This document shows, one piece after another, positions 21,943 to 34,561 of a stretch of DNA of 64,000 nt. Position numbers and translations under genes: made by a program. Source of the stretch: Sparassis latifolia (Eukaryota; Basidiomycota; Agaricomycetes; Polyporales; Sparassidaceae); the NCBI GenBank assembly GCA_018466975.1, contig CM031555.1, positions 1,550,001 to 1,614,000 of the forward strand, given 5' to 3'. Numbering within the stretch: the stretch's first letter is position 1; the number at the start of each line of letters is the position of its first letter. Below the pieces are notes generated by a model. It worked only from the letters and a program-made list of their open reading frames with translations, searched no databases and had not been told where the DNA came from.

Positions 21943-22964
21943 CACGGCCATTCGTGCACAAGGCAAATATCAGATGAAATCAGCCGGATCCCGAGGAGGG
22001 CCGGTGGACGCTACAGAGGACATCCCCACCAGCTGATCGTCAGACCAAATACGCATATTAGACAAGACTTACCCAAGGTCCCAGCTGGCCGGGAGCTTAC
22101 ACCACCACCTCTCCCCGAGCTGACCACTCGGAGGGGCCTCAGGCTGTCTGCGGATCCCGAATTGCAGACAACCGAAAGATGGTCACTTCGTTCAGGCGAT
22201 CGACTTTGGAGATCTGCCGCTACAGTAATTGATATTTTCTGGCAGTGATCAAAACATATGCAAAATTCAAATTTTCATAAAATATATTTCTATTTATAGT
22301 ACAGAACTGCATGTCCATCCAAGGACTCGTCGGTATCCTTCGATATGCAAGTCGGAGCAGCTGTTACATCTAAGGGTCATATTTGTAAGTCAACACAATA
22401 CCCAGAAGACAAGTGGATTGTTGCAGATTTATTTTGGTCTTGAAGGTTATACGCTTTCGGGCGCTTGTTGGGCACCTGACGGGCACTTAGTTGACATAGA
22501 TACCATAGCTGTGCCACGTCGAATCTCCCCGCGTGTTTGCGAACGGGCTCCCTGCTGCCTGTCTTACATAGCCAAGAGTCTTATCTCCTCTGTTCAGCAT
22601 GACAGCTCGAGGATGCTCAGGTTGAAACGCGCTGCAAACTGATATTGTGAGTGAGAATCAAATGCACCTCCAAGCGTGTCACTCAGCGAAGGCTTGGACT
22701 CGAACAACCTGCATGCAATGTAAGACAGCTCTCCGGTTTCAGGCTGCAAGAAACAGATTAGTTCAGATGGCTCACCTTAAGGTACATGCACACAGAACCA
22801 CCCAAGATACAGGAAAGCAAGAGGATGTCGAAAGTGAAGGAGGAAGAGACGTGGGAGGCATTACGAAAATTTCATCATGACTGTATCGTCAACTTTCCCA
22901 CTTCACCTTGGCTTCTTTGCTTAGTAAACATGGTGTGATTGGCTCAGGACTTCAGGAAACAGAG
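21943..22964. other. No gene recognised
   Basis: Mixed composition with unsupported open frames of up to about 140 codons on the plus strand. No domain, intron logic or repeat match seen. It lies between the SINE-like copy and the outer Gypsy element. Confidence 0.4.
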
Positions 22965-22970
22965 CTCAAG

Positions 22971-23195
22971 TGTAACCCCGATGTAGGGTTACACCGTGGC
23001 TATTCCTAAGGGTGGTTCATATGCACGTTGCCCCTTCATTGTAACTCAGACCCGTTCTGTACATTGCAACAAAGGTACGTTTGATATTCACTTACGAGAT
23101 CTCCATGTACTTATCAGACCCATTCTGTACGTTGCAATGAAGACAACCTGTTCCTGTTTTGTTCCGAGTGCTCGCCGGTAGTGGACCGGCTCACA
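22971..23195 (+). repeat. 5' LTR of element 1
   Basis: Starts 'TGTAACCCCGATGTAGGG' and ends 'GTGGACCGGCTCACA' (TG...CA). It matches 28518-28725 plus 34562-34578, the split 3' LTR. Inside, two similar pieces ('CAGACCCGTTCTGTAC' and 'CAGACCCATTCTGTAC') suggest an internal duplication. Confidence 0.85.
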
Positions 23196-23663
23196 CTTTT
23201 TTTAAAACATCGAATGGACTGTCACTTCGTACCATGCGCCTTGCTCAAGGTGCATCTCCAAGCCATTAGGCTACCCATCTGCCGAATCAATCTGCACGCC
23301 AAGAAGGCCGTGGAAGCATCGCCCAATCGCATAACCACTGTTACCCCAACAGAACCATCGTACTGCAGACGCCCGTGACATCGACCACTGTTCATCCTGC
23401 ACCACCTCAGCATTGCCCACCCTGCTGCCTAACACCCGCTCCCGAGTTTGAGATCTACTCCACCTCCTACCATTCCATAACATTGAGAACATCGAGGAAA
23501 TCTTGAACTCCAAATTGCCACCATCTTCACCCCTCTCGTACCTCTCAACGGCTGATCTCTCAGAACTATTGCATTTTCTACCCGACCTGCATCACCGGCG
23601 GCATCACGATGTTCGAGATCTCCGTTGACGAGCTCAGATTCAGATACCTCTGTGATCCTAATC

Positions 23664-24660
23664 ATGTCTGCTCCCGCATATGGGTTCGCCACTGTCACTC
23701 AGTCCTCCGCTAAACATCCACCCATCCTCACTCTGGGCAAGATCACTCCCGCCATTGCCCATGCATGGGAGAATGCTTGCCTGCAGTATTTTAAGCACAA
23801 CGATGTCGCCAATGACAAGAAGGTGGCCAAAGTGATGGGTGGATTCTAAGACGCTATCATCAGCGATTGATACTATAATGACAGTGACACCTTTGATGCG
23901 ATGATGTGGAAAGACTTTCTCTCCACCTTCCATGCTCACTTCCTGCCCAAGAGATGGGATTCGGCAGTCCTGACACAGCTGCTTCGTGCTTGCCAGAAGG
24001 AAGATGAGAACTTCGAAGACTGGATCCTCAGTGTCGAGAAGCTCAACACCACCCTCCATGGTACCACCTCTCGCCTCGATGACGCTCGACTCCGAGCCCA
24101 AATCTCTGCTAATGTTTGTGAAGATCTCCGCTTTGCCTGCGACGATGACGACATCAAGAACATCATCTCATTCAAAGACTGGAAAGACAAACTTTCCCAG
24201 CTCAACACTGTCCGGCTGCGCAAATGCATGCGCATTCTCCGCATCACAGGCGCGTCCAACCGCGGCAAACCCCCACTCTCGACCATGACCAAAGGAGGCA
24301 TCTCTTGCCCCAAGGGTCCCAAGCTGTAACGGGTCGGTTCTGACGACCGTTACTCGTTATGGACTGCTTACTACTTACATAAGCAAGTTGCTTTTAATCC
24401 TTTACACTCACCATCTAGCTGTATTTACTCAGTCTTAGCTTACTCTGGCTATATATTGAGTCCACTACAGCCCTGGTGAGCCTAAGGACCTAGGCTCTTT
24501 ACACAAGCTCCCCCTTCTCACCGATGAAGAACTAAAGCTCCTCTGCGACAACGATGGCTGCTTCAAATGCCGGAAGTTTTTCATCCTCGAGAAGGAGCAT
24601 GGCCAAGACCGCTGCACCAACTCCTTCCTTGATGCTTTGACCTACCGTACGCTCACCTAG
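23664..24660 (+). pseudogene. gag of element 1 (broken)
   Basis: Pieces of a Gypsy gag: 'ILTLGKITPAIAHAWENACL', stop at 23847-23849, then 'MMWKDFLSTFHAHFLPKRWD' and a long helical region to 24324. It resumes after the solo LTR with a zinc-knuckle-like 'CDNDGCFKCRKFF'. A TAG at 24658-24660 stands where 'LTQADV' is expected, consistent with CAG to TAG. The same domain order occurs in element 2. Confidence 0.75.
24325..24503. repeat. Solo LTR inserted in element 1 gag
   Basis: A 179-bp block starting 'TGTAACGGGTCGG' and ending 'GGCTCTTTACA' is bordered by CAAGC at 24320-24324 and 24504-24508. Dropping the block and one CAAGC restores a continuous gag reading 'GGCCCAAGCTCCCC'-style across the join. 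This is the hallmark of a solo LTR left by LTR-LTR recombination. Its sequence differs from both full elements. Confidence 0.88.
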
Positions 24661-24779
24661 GCGGACGTCAATGCTGCCCGCCGCTCCAAGGGCAAAGAGA
24701 ACACCAAGCCCTGAGCCAACATTGCTGCTGTCACCGACTCTGTTGATGATGCTACATACTCCGTCGGCACTGTCAACTT

Positions 24780-27700
24780 CAAGTCCATGCTGCTCGCTGC
24801 CACCACGGGCATCCTCGGCACTGGTTCTGACTCAGACCTTGAGTACATGCAACCTCTCCTCACTCCCTTTACCGTTGCACACATTTCCTGGTCCGAGATC
24901 GTACATGGTCCACTTCAGGACTCTGCCCCGCTTCCTATGCTAATTGATTTGGGTTCGCCTGCAGTTCTGATTAGATCGGAACTCGTGTCTTGCCTCGGTT
25001 TGCGTCATCGTAAACTACCACAACTGTTTCCGTTGGGCGATGTGTGGGGCACGGGATCTAAGGACTCGGTCGAGTGGGTCAAGCTTCGTATTTCATCTCC
25101 TGATTCTTCCTGGTCCTCTGTCACATGCTGTGCCATCGTTGCATTGTTACCCTGTAATTGTTGGCTGCCCATTCTTGAAAGCAAATCATCTCATTGTCGA
25201 CCACAAGTGCGATTCTGTTGCTGACAAATCCACCGGGCGTGACATCTGCAAACCGCCCCTCGTCTCTGTCATGCAAACACCTACACCTCCTCCCGCTGTT
25301 GTGACTGCACCACTCTTCCATGAACTGGAAGAGCGCACAGCCAACCACCGTGTCCACTGTGATGAGCACACAGTGAACACTGTGGCAAGTGTGGTGCACG
25401 CAATTCGGAAATGCACTGAGGAGCTTGCATACCAAGACACATTAAAGGCTGAGAATCGTAAGGTGAAAGAGGAATTCCGCGACCTCTTCCCTGACGATAT
25501 ACCCCACCTCGATGAACTCCCCACTAATGTCTACCACCAATTTCTACTCAAAGACCCCAACATGTTCATTCAACATCGACAGTATGACTGCCCCAAAAAG
25601 TACCGCAAAGCTTGGAAGCAACTCCTCGATGGGCACCTCCGCACTGGTCATATGCGTCCTTCCGACAGCCCATATGCTTTGCCTGCTTTCCTCATACCGA
25701 AGTCTGACCCCACAGCTCTCCCACGCTAGGTTAATGACTATCACGCACTCAATGCCAACATGGTCCCTGATATGCACCCTCTCCCGCTTATCAGTGACAT
25801 TCTGGCCGATTGCACAAAAGGTAAAATCTGAGGCAAAAATTGACATGATGAACTCATTCTTTCAGACCTGTGTACACCCTGATGACATGAAATACACTGC
25901 TGTTACCACCCCATTCGGACTGTACGAATGGCTCATCATGCCACAAGGATGCCGCAATGCTCCCTCCACACACCAGCATCACATGTTTTCTGCCCTCCGC
26001 CTGTTAATCGGTAAGATATGCCACGTCTACCTAGATGACATCATCATTTGGTCACAGAGCCTTGAGGAACACATCCGTAATGTCCGCACTGTCCTGAATG
26101 CTCTCTGCACTCACCATCTCTACTGTTCAGATAAAAAGACCTCCCTATTCCTCACAGAACTCTCCTTCTTAGGACATGTCATCTCACAGGTTGGAATCCA
26201 AGCAGACCCACAGAAAATTGAGAAGATACTGAACTGGACTGTGCCACGCAGTGTGCCCCAGGTTCGTGCCTTCCTCGGTCTCATCCACTACATCGCGCCT
26301 TTCCTACCAAAACTTGCTGACTTCACCCACATCCTCAATCCCCTCACCACTAAAGATGCTGAACTCTCATTCCCACCTTGGTCAGAAGAACACCAGATTG
26401 CTTTCGATAACATCAAAGCCCTCATCTGTAGTCGTGAAGTTCTGACGTCCATCGACCACGACAACATGGGAAATAACAAAATCTTCGTGTCGTGCGATGC
26501 CAGTGACTTCCGCACAGGTGCACTCCTCTCATATGGTAAATCCCTGGAGACAGCGCGCCCGGTTGCTTTTGAGAGCTGCACCTTGAAAGGTGCAGAACTC
26601 AACTACCCTGTCCATGAGAAGGAGCTTCTTGCCATCATGCGTGCACTGAAAAAGTGGCACATTGACTTACTGGATGTGCCCCTTCACCATCTACATGGAC
26701 CATCGCACCTTGGAGAATTTCTTCCACCAAAAGGAACTCTCCAGACGGCAAGTGCATTGGCAGGAATTTCTCGCATAGTACGACTTTGATATCAAATATA
26801 TCAAAGGTGAGGACAATGTTGCTGTGGACGTCCTTTCCCGCCTGCCGCCCGATGTAGAAATCATCGACCCCTCTGCATGTGCTGCAATGTCGCTTCTATG
26901 CACTGCAACGCACTCTCTCTGCGACATCCCAGAGACAATTGCCATGTCCTCCACTGCCACTACTCGTCTGTCAATCGCCGCAGACCCTGCATGGCTCTCG
27001 GTGATACGTTCAGGCTACGAACAAGACAAGTGGTGCCAGAAGCTGCACTCCACTGCCAGTTCACTCGGTGTTTGTGAACAAAATGGCCTCCTATACATCA
27101 GCAACTGACTTGTTGTTCCGCACGTACCAGAGCTACGGGAAGCTATCTTCCGACTAGTCCATGACTCACTCGGCCACTTTGGTTTTGACAAATCATATGC
27201 TGCCATTTGTGACAGCTACTACTGGCCCAATATGCATACCGAGCTCGAGCACATGTACATCCCAGCTTGCGAGGACTGCCAATGCAACAAATCCCCGACT
27301 CATAAGCCTCATGAACATCTTCACCCTCTTCCAGTACCGGATGGCCACTGTGATAGTATAGCAATCGACTTTATCAGCCCACTCCCAGAGGACGAGGGAT
27401 TCAACTGCCTCGCCACTGTCACCGACCATCTTAATTCGGACATCCAATTGATCCCCACGCGCACCGATGTCTCCGCAGAGACCTTCACAACCCAATTTTT
27501 TGATCGCTGGTACTGCGAAAATGGCCTGCCCCTTGATATTGTCTCCGACCATGACAAACTGTTCATCAGCAAATTCTGGAAGACCCTTCACTGCCTTACT
27601 GGTGTATGATTGAAGATGTCTTCCGCATATCACCCCCAGACTGACGGTGCATCCAAATGTTCGAACAAAACAGTCATCCAAGCTCTGCAATATCATGTTG

Positions 27701-28452
27701 CTCGCAATCAATGCAGCTGGGTGCACACCCTACCCCGCGTTCATTTCAGCATCATGAACATGGTGAATAGCTCGACTGGGTTTTCCCCATTCCAGTTAAA
27801 GACCGGTCACTCTCCACGCTTTGTGCCCCCTTTCTCTGATGTGTCATTGGTGGACGACACCTCAGATGAAACTGCACGCGCTGCCAAGCTCTTCACGTGG
27901 CTGGAAACAGACATCATGGAAGCTCAGGATAATCTCTTCCTTGCGAAGGTTAACCAGGCGGCACTGACTAATCACTTGCACAGTGAAGAAATATCCTATG
28001 CGGTAGGGGATAAAGTCCTCCTCTCCACCTTCCACCGTCAGCGAGACTATATGCAACAAGGCGATAACCGTGTTGCTAAGTTCATGGTATGCTACGACAG
28101 GCCATACAACATCCTCCACACGTACCCCGAATTCTCTGCATATACCCTCAACCTTCCTGCTTCCACCAATATCTTTCCGACGTTTCACGCCTCGCTCCTC
28201 AAACCCTGGTGCAAGAATAATGCCTCGCTCTTCCCTTCTTGCCAGCACAGCCAACCCGGCCCTATCATCACCGATGATGGTGCGGAGGAATGGGAAGTCG
28301 AATCAGTCATCGACCACAGACCACGTGGTCGCGGATTCCAATACCTCGTCCGCTTCCATGGATATGGCCCTGAGCACGATGTCTGGCTACCTGGGCATGA
28401 GGTCAAAGATCTCGCGGTGCTCGATTCCTACTTACTGCACTCCCCTCACTGA
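24780..28452 (+). pseudogene. pol of element 1: protease, RT, RNase H, integrase, chromodomain (multiply broken)
   Basis: Protease-like 'MLIDLGSPAVLIRSELV' near 24940. RT spans about 25480-26280 with YLDD at 26028-26039. RNase H has 'FVSCDASDFRTGALLSYG' near 26490. The integrase has an HHCC zinc region ('HDSLGHFG'...'CEDCQC') and catalytic Asp in 'AIDFISPLP' and 'IVSDHDKLF', but the position of the catalytic Glu at 27655-27657 reads AAA (Lys). The C-terminal chromodomain has 'EWEVESVIDHR' and 'FQYLVRFHGYG'. Stops at 25727, 27106 and 27607 and frame slips near 25840 and 26770 kill it. Most lesions fit G-to-A or C-to-T changes. Confidence 0.85.
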
Positions 28453-28517
28453 TTCTCTATCTCTCTCTTAATTTTCTTCTCCCTTTTATAGTCTAAATTT
28501 TTTACGGTGGGGAGGAG

Positions 28518-28725
28518 TGTAACTCCAATGTAGGGTTACACCGCGGCTATTCCCGAGGACAGTTCATATGCACATCGCCCCTTCATTGTAACTCAGACCT
28601 GTTCTGTACGTTGCAATGAAGGTATGTTCAATATTCACTTACAAGATCTCCATGTACTTATCAGACCCATTCTGTACGTTGCAATGAAGACAACCTGTTC
28701 CTGTTTTGTTCCGAGTGCTCGCCGG
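28518..28725 (+). repeat. 3' LTR of element 1, left part
   Basis: Starts 'TGTAACTCCAATGTAGGG' right after a polypurine tract (GGTGGGGAGGAG, 28506-28517). It matches the 5' LTR until 'CTCGCCGG', where element 2 begins. The remaining 17 bp lie at 34562-34578. Confidence 0.85.
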
Positions 28726-28990
28726 TGTAAGCCTGATGCTTACTACTTATGGATGTTTGCACTTGTTGAGATGCGGCCACTGTTTGCTTCCGTGACACGG
28801 ACGCATATCTTGCTTCCACTCCCCCATCATCTCGAGATCCTTCTTCCCCACGATACTCCCATTTTCCCCCCCCTTTGATCGCTACATACTTAGATCCCGT
28901 TTCCTCTAGACAGAATACATGCTCATCTCAATTCTGTCTTCAGTCTGATCCCACCGTCCAGTGTTTCCTGTCGAACGCAACAGGGTTTCA
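28726..28990 (+). repeat. 5' LTR of element 2
   Basis: Starts 'TGTAAGCCTGATGCTTAC' and ends 'GACAGGGTTTCA'-like (here CAACAGGGTTTCA). Matches 34296-34556 with scattered substitutions and a few small indels, so the insertion is not recent. Confidence 0.88.
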
Positions 28991-29346
28991 CTTTTTTTGA
29001 ATTGTCAACGAGATTGTATGCCCACCATCACTGTACTGATCTCCACATCGTTGGAGATAACTGACCTACCATTGCTGTAAAATGCAGGCCCCGACTGGAA
29101 TACCCTTCCAGTCATGGCCCACCATTCCCACCTGCCAATCACTGTGCCCGTCATCACCGTCTTCTGCCAAACTGAAGCGATGAACACCCTCGTCGACTCT
29201 GTCACTACAGACTCGAAGCCGTAAGGCCGCGGCTCTAGCTAAGACTGAGAACAACATCTCGAACAGAGAGACAGCCTCATTGTCTCTGCTCTCCCCTGTT
29301 TCTGAACCAGCCCCACTGTCACATTCACCTACACCACTACCAACCC

Positions 29347-30580
29347 ATGCCTCATTGCCGAGTACACCACCAGTCACATCATCTGAATGTCACACGCCAT
29401 CCGTCTCATCTTCTGACACCGACACCGATTCCTCATCCACACCCCCTGATTACCGCCACTCACGCAATGGCCAATGGCACCACTGCATCTGTTGAGCAGG
29501 ACGCTCCCACAAAGGTCCCGATTCTCCTGAAAGGAGACATCACGCTGGCTGTCATGCGCGAATACGAGGATGCCTGCAAAGGCTACTTCGAGCACAAGTC
29601 TGTCGATGCTGCGACACAAGTCTGCAAGATAATTGTGGGCCTCAAGTACGCGCGCATCAAAGACTGGATCACTGGTGACTGCAACCGCATTCAGGCATTA
29701 TCGTTCAACGAGTTCATGCAAATGAGTTCATGCACGAATTTCGGTCCAACTACCTCGACGAGGACTGGGAGGACGATGTTCGTTGTGAACTCCTCGGCAT
29801 GTCAATGACCATCGGATCCTTCTGGGATTTTGCTGTTAAGGTCCAGGCCAAGAACTCACTACTCGTAGGCACCGCTTCTCACCTCGATGAGAAGAAACTC
29901 CGTCACCAGCTCGAAGCAGGCATGACCAAACGCCTCGCAAAGAAATGCAGTGCCGAGAAGGTCAACAAGGTTCTCAATTTCTGCAAGTGGTTACAGGATG
30001 TCAAACGAGTAGATGAGGTGATCCGTACCAATTTGAAAGAGTTCGAACGCATCGCGCGCGAGAACTGCGATGCCAATCGCTGCATGTACCCTCTCTCCAA
30101 GCCATCTCGATGTGGAAACACGGCATCAGCTACCGCGAGGTACGCGCCCACCAAAGGTGGCTCCACATTGGGCCAATCCACTGGTAAATGTCCCCCGCTG
30201 AAAGATACAGAGCATCAGTTCCTCTATGACAATGAGGGATGTCTGAAGTGCTGCCGCCTTTTCACAGGTCACATCTCTCACGACTGCCCTAATGGTTTCC
30301 CGGATCCGTCCACCTACAAGACGATCACACAGGAGATCGTCAACAAGCTCAAAGGCCAGCACAAGCTGATGTGCACCACCGCAGCGATCTCGGCCGCCAC
30401 TGTCAAATCGGACGAGGAGCGAGAGAACTCCTTCTTGCACCCTGTGGCCACGGTCATGGGCAGTTCCCGTATGCCAATCGCGGCTATGCCCAACAACGAT
30501 TCCTCCATACTGTCGGAGGAGGGCAATAGTGAAAGCTCGGTAAGCCCATTACTATCCACTGTAGCTCCAATTACCATGTG
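29347..30580 (+). pseudogene. gag of element 2 (frameshifted)
   Basis: The N-terminal part runs to 'SFNEFMQ' near 29720. A short duplication of GAGTTCATGCA there shifts the frame, and gag continues with 'MHEFRSNYLDEDWEDDVRCE' from 29730. Further on lie a helical region and a zinc knuckle 'CLKCCRLFTGHISHDC' near 30240. The fusion to protease continues in the same frame to 31220. Confidence 0.8.
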
Positions 30581-30599
30581 CACCGTAGTCCATAATCAC

Positions 30600-33500
30600 T
30601 TGCCCACCCCAGTCGATGCACCATTTCAAGTGCCCCACCTCGTGTGGCATTGCACAGCATCGGGCCCTGCGCACTCCTTGCCTGTTACCTACGATGCACT
30701 TATTGACGACGGCTCTCACACAGTCTTAATCCGTGATGACTATGTCGACCGCCTCCAACTTCATCATCGCCGTCTTCCCGTTCCGGAACATATCGAACTC
30801 GCGATGGAAGGAAATGGCCAGAAAATCATTATAGAGCTGTCAGAATGGGTTCGTTTGTCTGTGTTTGATCCGATTTTGTCTTGGTCTGCAAAGTCTGTAC
30901 GTGCACTTGTCGCTCCGGGCCTATGTGTTCCTGTTATCCTCGGTCTTCCTTTCCTTGTACACAACTGCATTATCATCGATCATGAGCTCCGCACTATAGT
31001 AAACAAAGATTCCAATGTAGATTTAATGCACCCTCGCGTGCCTACAACTGTACATCCACTGAAAAAGAAGACTACCGTACAGCAATTTGTGGACATCAAA
31101 TGCGATCGTGCCGCAGTGTCTTCCGAACTCAACGAACGATTTGCATGCCCCGGTTCGTGTTTCAAATCTAGTGAGCTACCCACCTTTGTGCATTCCATTG
31201 TTGCAGCGGTGCGGGAATGATTGGAAGTCCTCACCGCAATGGAGAGACTGGCCCATCTCAGCAAGCAACTCGTACAGGAGTTTAGCGATGTTTTTGAACC
31301 TATTCCCCACTTGGATGAGCTTCCCACCGATGTCTACTGCCACATTCAACTAAAGGATGTCACGAAATCAATACACACCCATTTGTATAGTACTCTGCGC
31401 AAATATCGTGAAGTGTGGTCCACCTTGATACAGCAGCATCTCGATGCTGGCTGCATCCATCCCTCGAATTCCCCACATGCATCCCCGGCTTTCCTGGTAC
31501 CAAAGGCGGACCCCACCGCTTTACCCCACTAGGTCAATGACTATTGCACACTCAACGCTAATACAGTATTGGATTCGCACCCGCTACCTCGCGTGGAAGA
31601 CATCATCGCCAACTGTGCCAAAGGTAAGATATGGAGTAAAATGGACATGACCAACTCATTCTTCCAGACACGGGTACACCCTGATGACGTTCATCTAATG
31701 GCAGTAACTACTCCTCTGGGCTTGTATGAATGGCTCGCAATGCCCATGGGATTGCGAAATTCCCCGCCAATACACCAGCGATGTATGACCGCCGCCTTTG
31801 TGAGTATCTTGGACGATTCTGCCACATTTACCTTGATGACATCGTCATATGGTCCGACTTCGTGGAGCAACACGCGGAACATGTTAGACTGATCCTAGCT
31901 GCACTGCGAAAGGCCAGGCTGTATTGCAACCCAAAAAAATGTGAGTTCTTCGTGCTGACCCTTGACTTCCTCGGGCACTGTATCTCAGCCAAGAGCATCG
32001 AGGCACAAACATCGAAAGTGGACAGAATCCTACAATGGCCTGTACCACGGTCTGCTTCAGATGTATGGTCCTTTCTCAGCCTTGTACGCTACATCGCCGC
32101 ATTTCTGCCCAAGCTAGCCGACTTCACTACTGTTTTGACCCTCTTAACCACGAAGGAGTCCCGCCGACACTTTCCCGAATGGATGCCCACACACCAATCA
32201 GCTTTCGATGCCATCAAGGCCCTTGTCATCAGCAGGGAGTGCCTCACTGTCATAGACCACTTGAACCCGGGTGACAACAAAATTTTTCTAACTTGCGACT
32301 CTAGTGACTGGCACACTGGTGCAACGCTGAGCTTTGGTCCTTCTTGGGAAACTGCACGGCCCATCGCCTTTGACTCCATGCAACTGAAGGCCACAGAGAA
32401 GAATTACCCTATCCACGAGAAAGAGCTCCTCATGATCATACGCGCGCTCAAGAAATGGCGGTCTGACCTTATGCCAATGCCAGTTTTCATTTACACCGAT
32501 CATCGCATGCTCGAAAATTTTGACACACAGCATGACCTTTCATGATGTCAGCTCCGCTGGCAAGAATTCATGGTGCAGTACAACCTCACCATTGTCTACA
32601 TCCGCAGTGAAGACAACACTGTCGCGGATGCTCTTTCACGGTTACCACCTTCCTCTTTTCCTGATGAGAATGACACGCCAAATGAAACCTTCAATACGTG
32701 GCTCACACCTTCAGTCAATGCCGTCCTCACGATCGCCACTGACTCTGCTGTTGTCAAAGATATCACTGACAGGTATCTGACTGATGATTTCTGCAAGAAG
32801 GTAATCGCAAATGCCCCTTCTACGCTAGGCGTGCACTGTTCCAATGGCCTATGGTACATCGGGGACCGGCTCTTGATTCCGTGCATTAAAGATCTTTGTG
32901 AAAACCTCTTCTGCATGGCGCACGATTGTTCGGGACATTTCGGAGCTGACAAGAGCTATGCTCTGCTACGTGACCTATACTACTGGCCCAACATGCATCG
33001 CGACCTCGAACAATCATACGTACCTTCCTGTCCCGACTGTCAGCGCAATAAGAGTCGCACAAAGAAACCCTCCGGGCCACTCCACCCTCTCCCGGTACCT
33101 GACCAGCGTAGCGATAACATTGCCATGGATTTCATTGGCCCGCTGCCTGCCGATGAAGGCTTCGATTGCATCTTGTCCATTACAGATCGTCTCCACTCCG
33201 ACGTACGCATCATCCCCACACACATGACTCTGACTGCGTCCCAGCTCGTGCTTCTATTTTTCGATCATTGGTACTGTGAGAATGGCCTTCCCTTGGACAT
33301 CGTCTCCGATCACAACAAGCTATTCATGTCGGAATTCCAGGCTGCATTGCACAAGCTCATCGGTATCTTGCTCAAAATGTCAACCGCTTACCATCCACAG
33401 ACAGACAGTATCAGCGAACACACGAACAAGACCATTAATCAAGCCATCTGTTATCACGTCCGTCATAATCAGAAGGGGTGGGTACGCGCTCTTCCTCGCG

Positions 33501-34160
33501 TACGGTTCGACATCATGAATTCTGTCAACACCTCCACTGGATTTTCGAACTTCCAACTGCGTCTCAGCCGTTCTCCACGTCTCATCCCCCCACTTGTTCC
33601 TGATCATCTTGAACTGCCTTCAAATCACGCCGATTTCGACACCCTGCAGCTCATCTCGCAGCTCCAGTCCGATGTTGATGAGGTGAAGGACAACATGCTC
33701 CAAGCAAAAATTCATCAAACTCACTTTGCCAACCTTTCGTGTGGGCCCGAAATCGAGTACCACGTCGGCGAAAAGGTCATGCTTTTGACCTTACACTGCC
33801 GACGTGAATACAAGCATAAGGGTGAAAAGTGCACGGCTAAGTTTTTCCCTCGTTTCGATGGACCGTATGTTATCACTAATGCACACCCTGAGACCTCCAA
33901 TTACACTCTGGACATGCCTAACAACCCTAACAAATTTGCCACTTTCCATGCCTCAGAACTCAAGCCTCACATCGCAAATGACGATCGGCTCTTCCCTCAT
34001 CAACTCACAATGTCGCAGTCGTGGCTGGCAATACCTCGTACGCTGGGCTGGCTACGGACCCAAGCATGACCTGTGGCTACCCGGTGCTGAGTTGGACGAC
34101 TGTGAAGCGTTGGATGTTTGGATTGCAGCTAGAGGGGAAGGGCCAACCACTCGGTAGCTT
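30600..34160 (+). pseudogene. pol of element 2: protease, RT, RNase H, integrase (broken), partial chromodomain
   Basis: Protease-like 'ALIDDGSHTVLIRDDYV' near 30700. A TGA at 31218-31220, a TAG at 31530-31532 at the same conserved RT site as in element 1, and a frame slip near 31735-31800 interrupt the protein. RT YLDD lies at 31829-31840 and RNase H near 32285 ('LTCDSSDWHTGATLSFG'). At 32543 TGA TGT stands where the related element has an Arg-Arg pair, as CpG C-to-T changes would give. From 32570 a 499-codon frame encodes an integrase with HHCC and all three DDE residues ('AMDFIGPLP', 'IVSDHNKLF', 'SEHTNKT'). The chromodomain keeps only its C-terminal half ('GWQYLVRWAGYGP') in another frame. 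Confidence 0.85.
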
Positions 34161-34295
34161 TTCTCACAGAGTTTTTAACGCACCCACTGTCAGCGCCCGA
34201 TTGATGCTGAAGTACTATTCTTTCTCCAATTTTTACATTACTCACTCACCTTCGCACACTCACACCCGCCGCAAATGTTTCTGTCACCAGAGGGG

Positions 34296-34556
34296 TGTAA
34301 GCCTGATGCTTACTACTTATGGATGTTTGCACTTGTTGAGATGCGGCCACCGTTTGCTTCCATGACACGGATGCATATCTTGCTTCCGCTCCCCCATCAT
34401 CTCGAGATCCTTCTTCCCCACAATACTCCCATTTCCCCCTTTGATCGCTACGTACTTAGATCCCATTTCCTCTAGACAGAATACATGCTCGTCTCAATTC
34501 TGTCTTCAGTCTGATCCCGCCATCCAGTGTTTCCTGTCGAACGCGACAGGGTTTCA
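34296..34556 (+). repeat. 3' LTR of element 2
   Basis: TG...CA borders; preceded by a short purine run (AGAGGGG). Followed by GCCGA, the right-hand target duplication, and then the missing 17 bp of the element 1 LTR. Confidence 0.88.
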
Positions 34557-34561
34557 GCCGA

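Larger units (their letters stand above)
28726..34556 (+). mobile_element. Inner Ty3/Gypsy chromovirus (element 2), nested in the 3' LTR of element 1
   Basis: The element spans 5831 bp with LTRs 28726-28990 and 34296-34556. Its target duplication is GCCGG at 28721-28725 and GCCGA at 34557-34561, with one mismatch. The flanking halves reconstitute the element 1 LTR exactly. Gag and pol resemble those of element 1 in order and sequence, but the LTRs are unrelated over most of their length. Confidence 0.9.

Noticed and set aside
22971..28760. CRISPR-like or bacterial array reading of the repeated LTR motifs
   Set aside because: Repeats are LTRs with target duplications and Gypsy coding sequence in between; the genome is eukaryotic.
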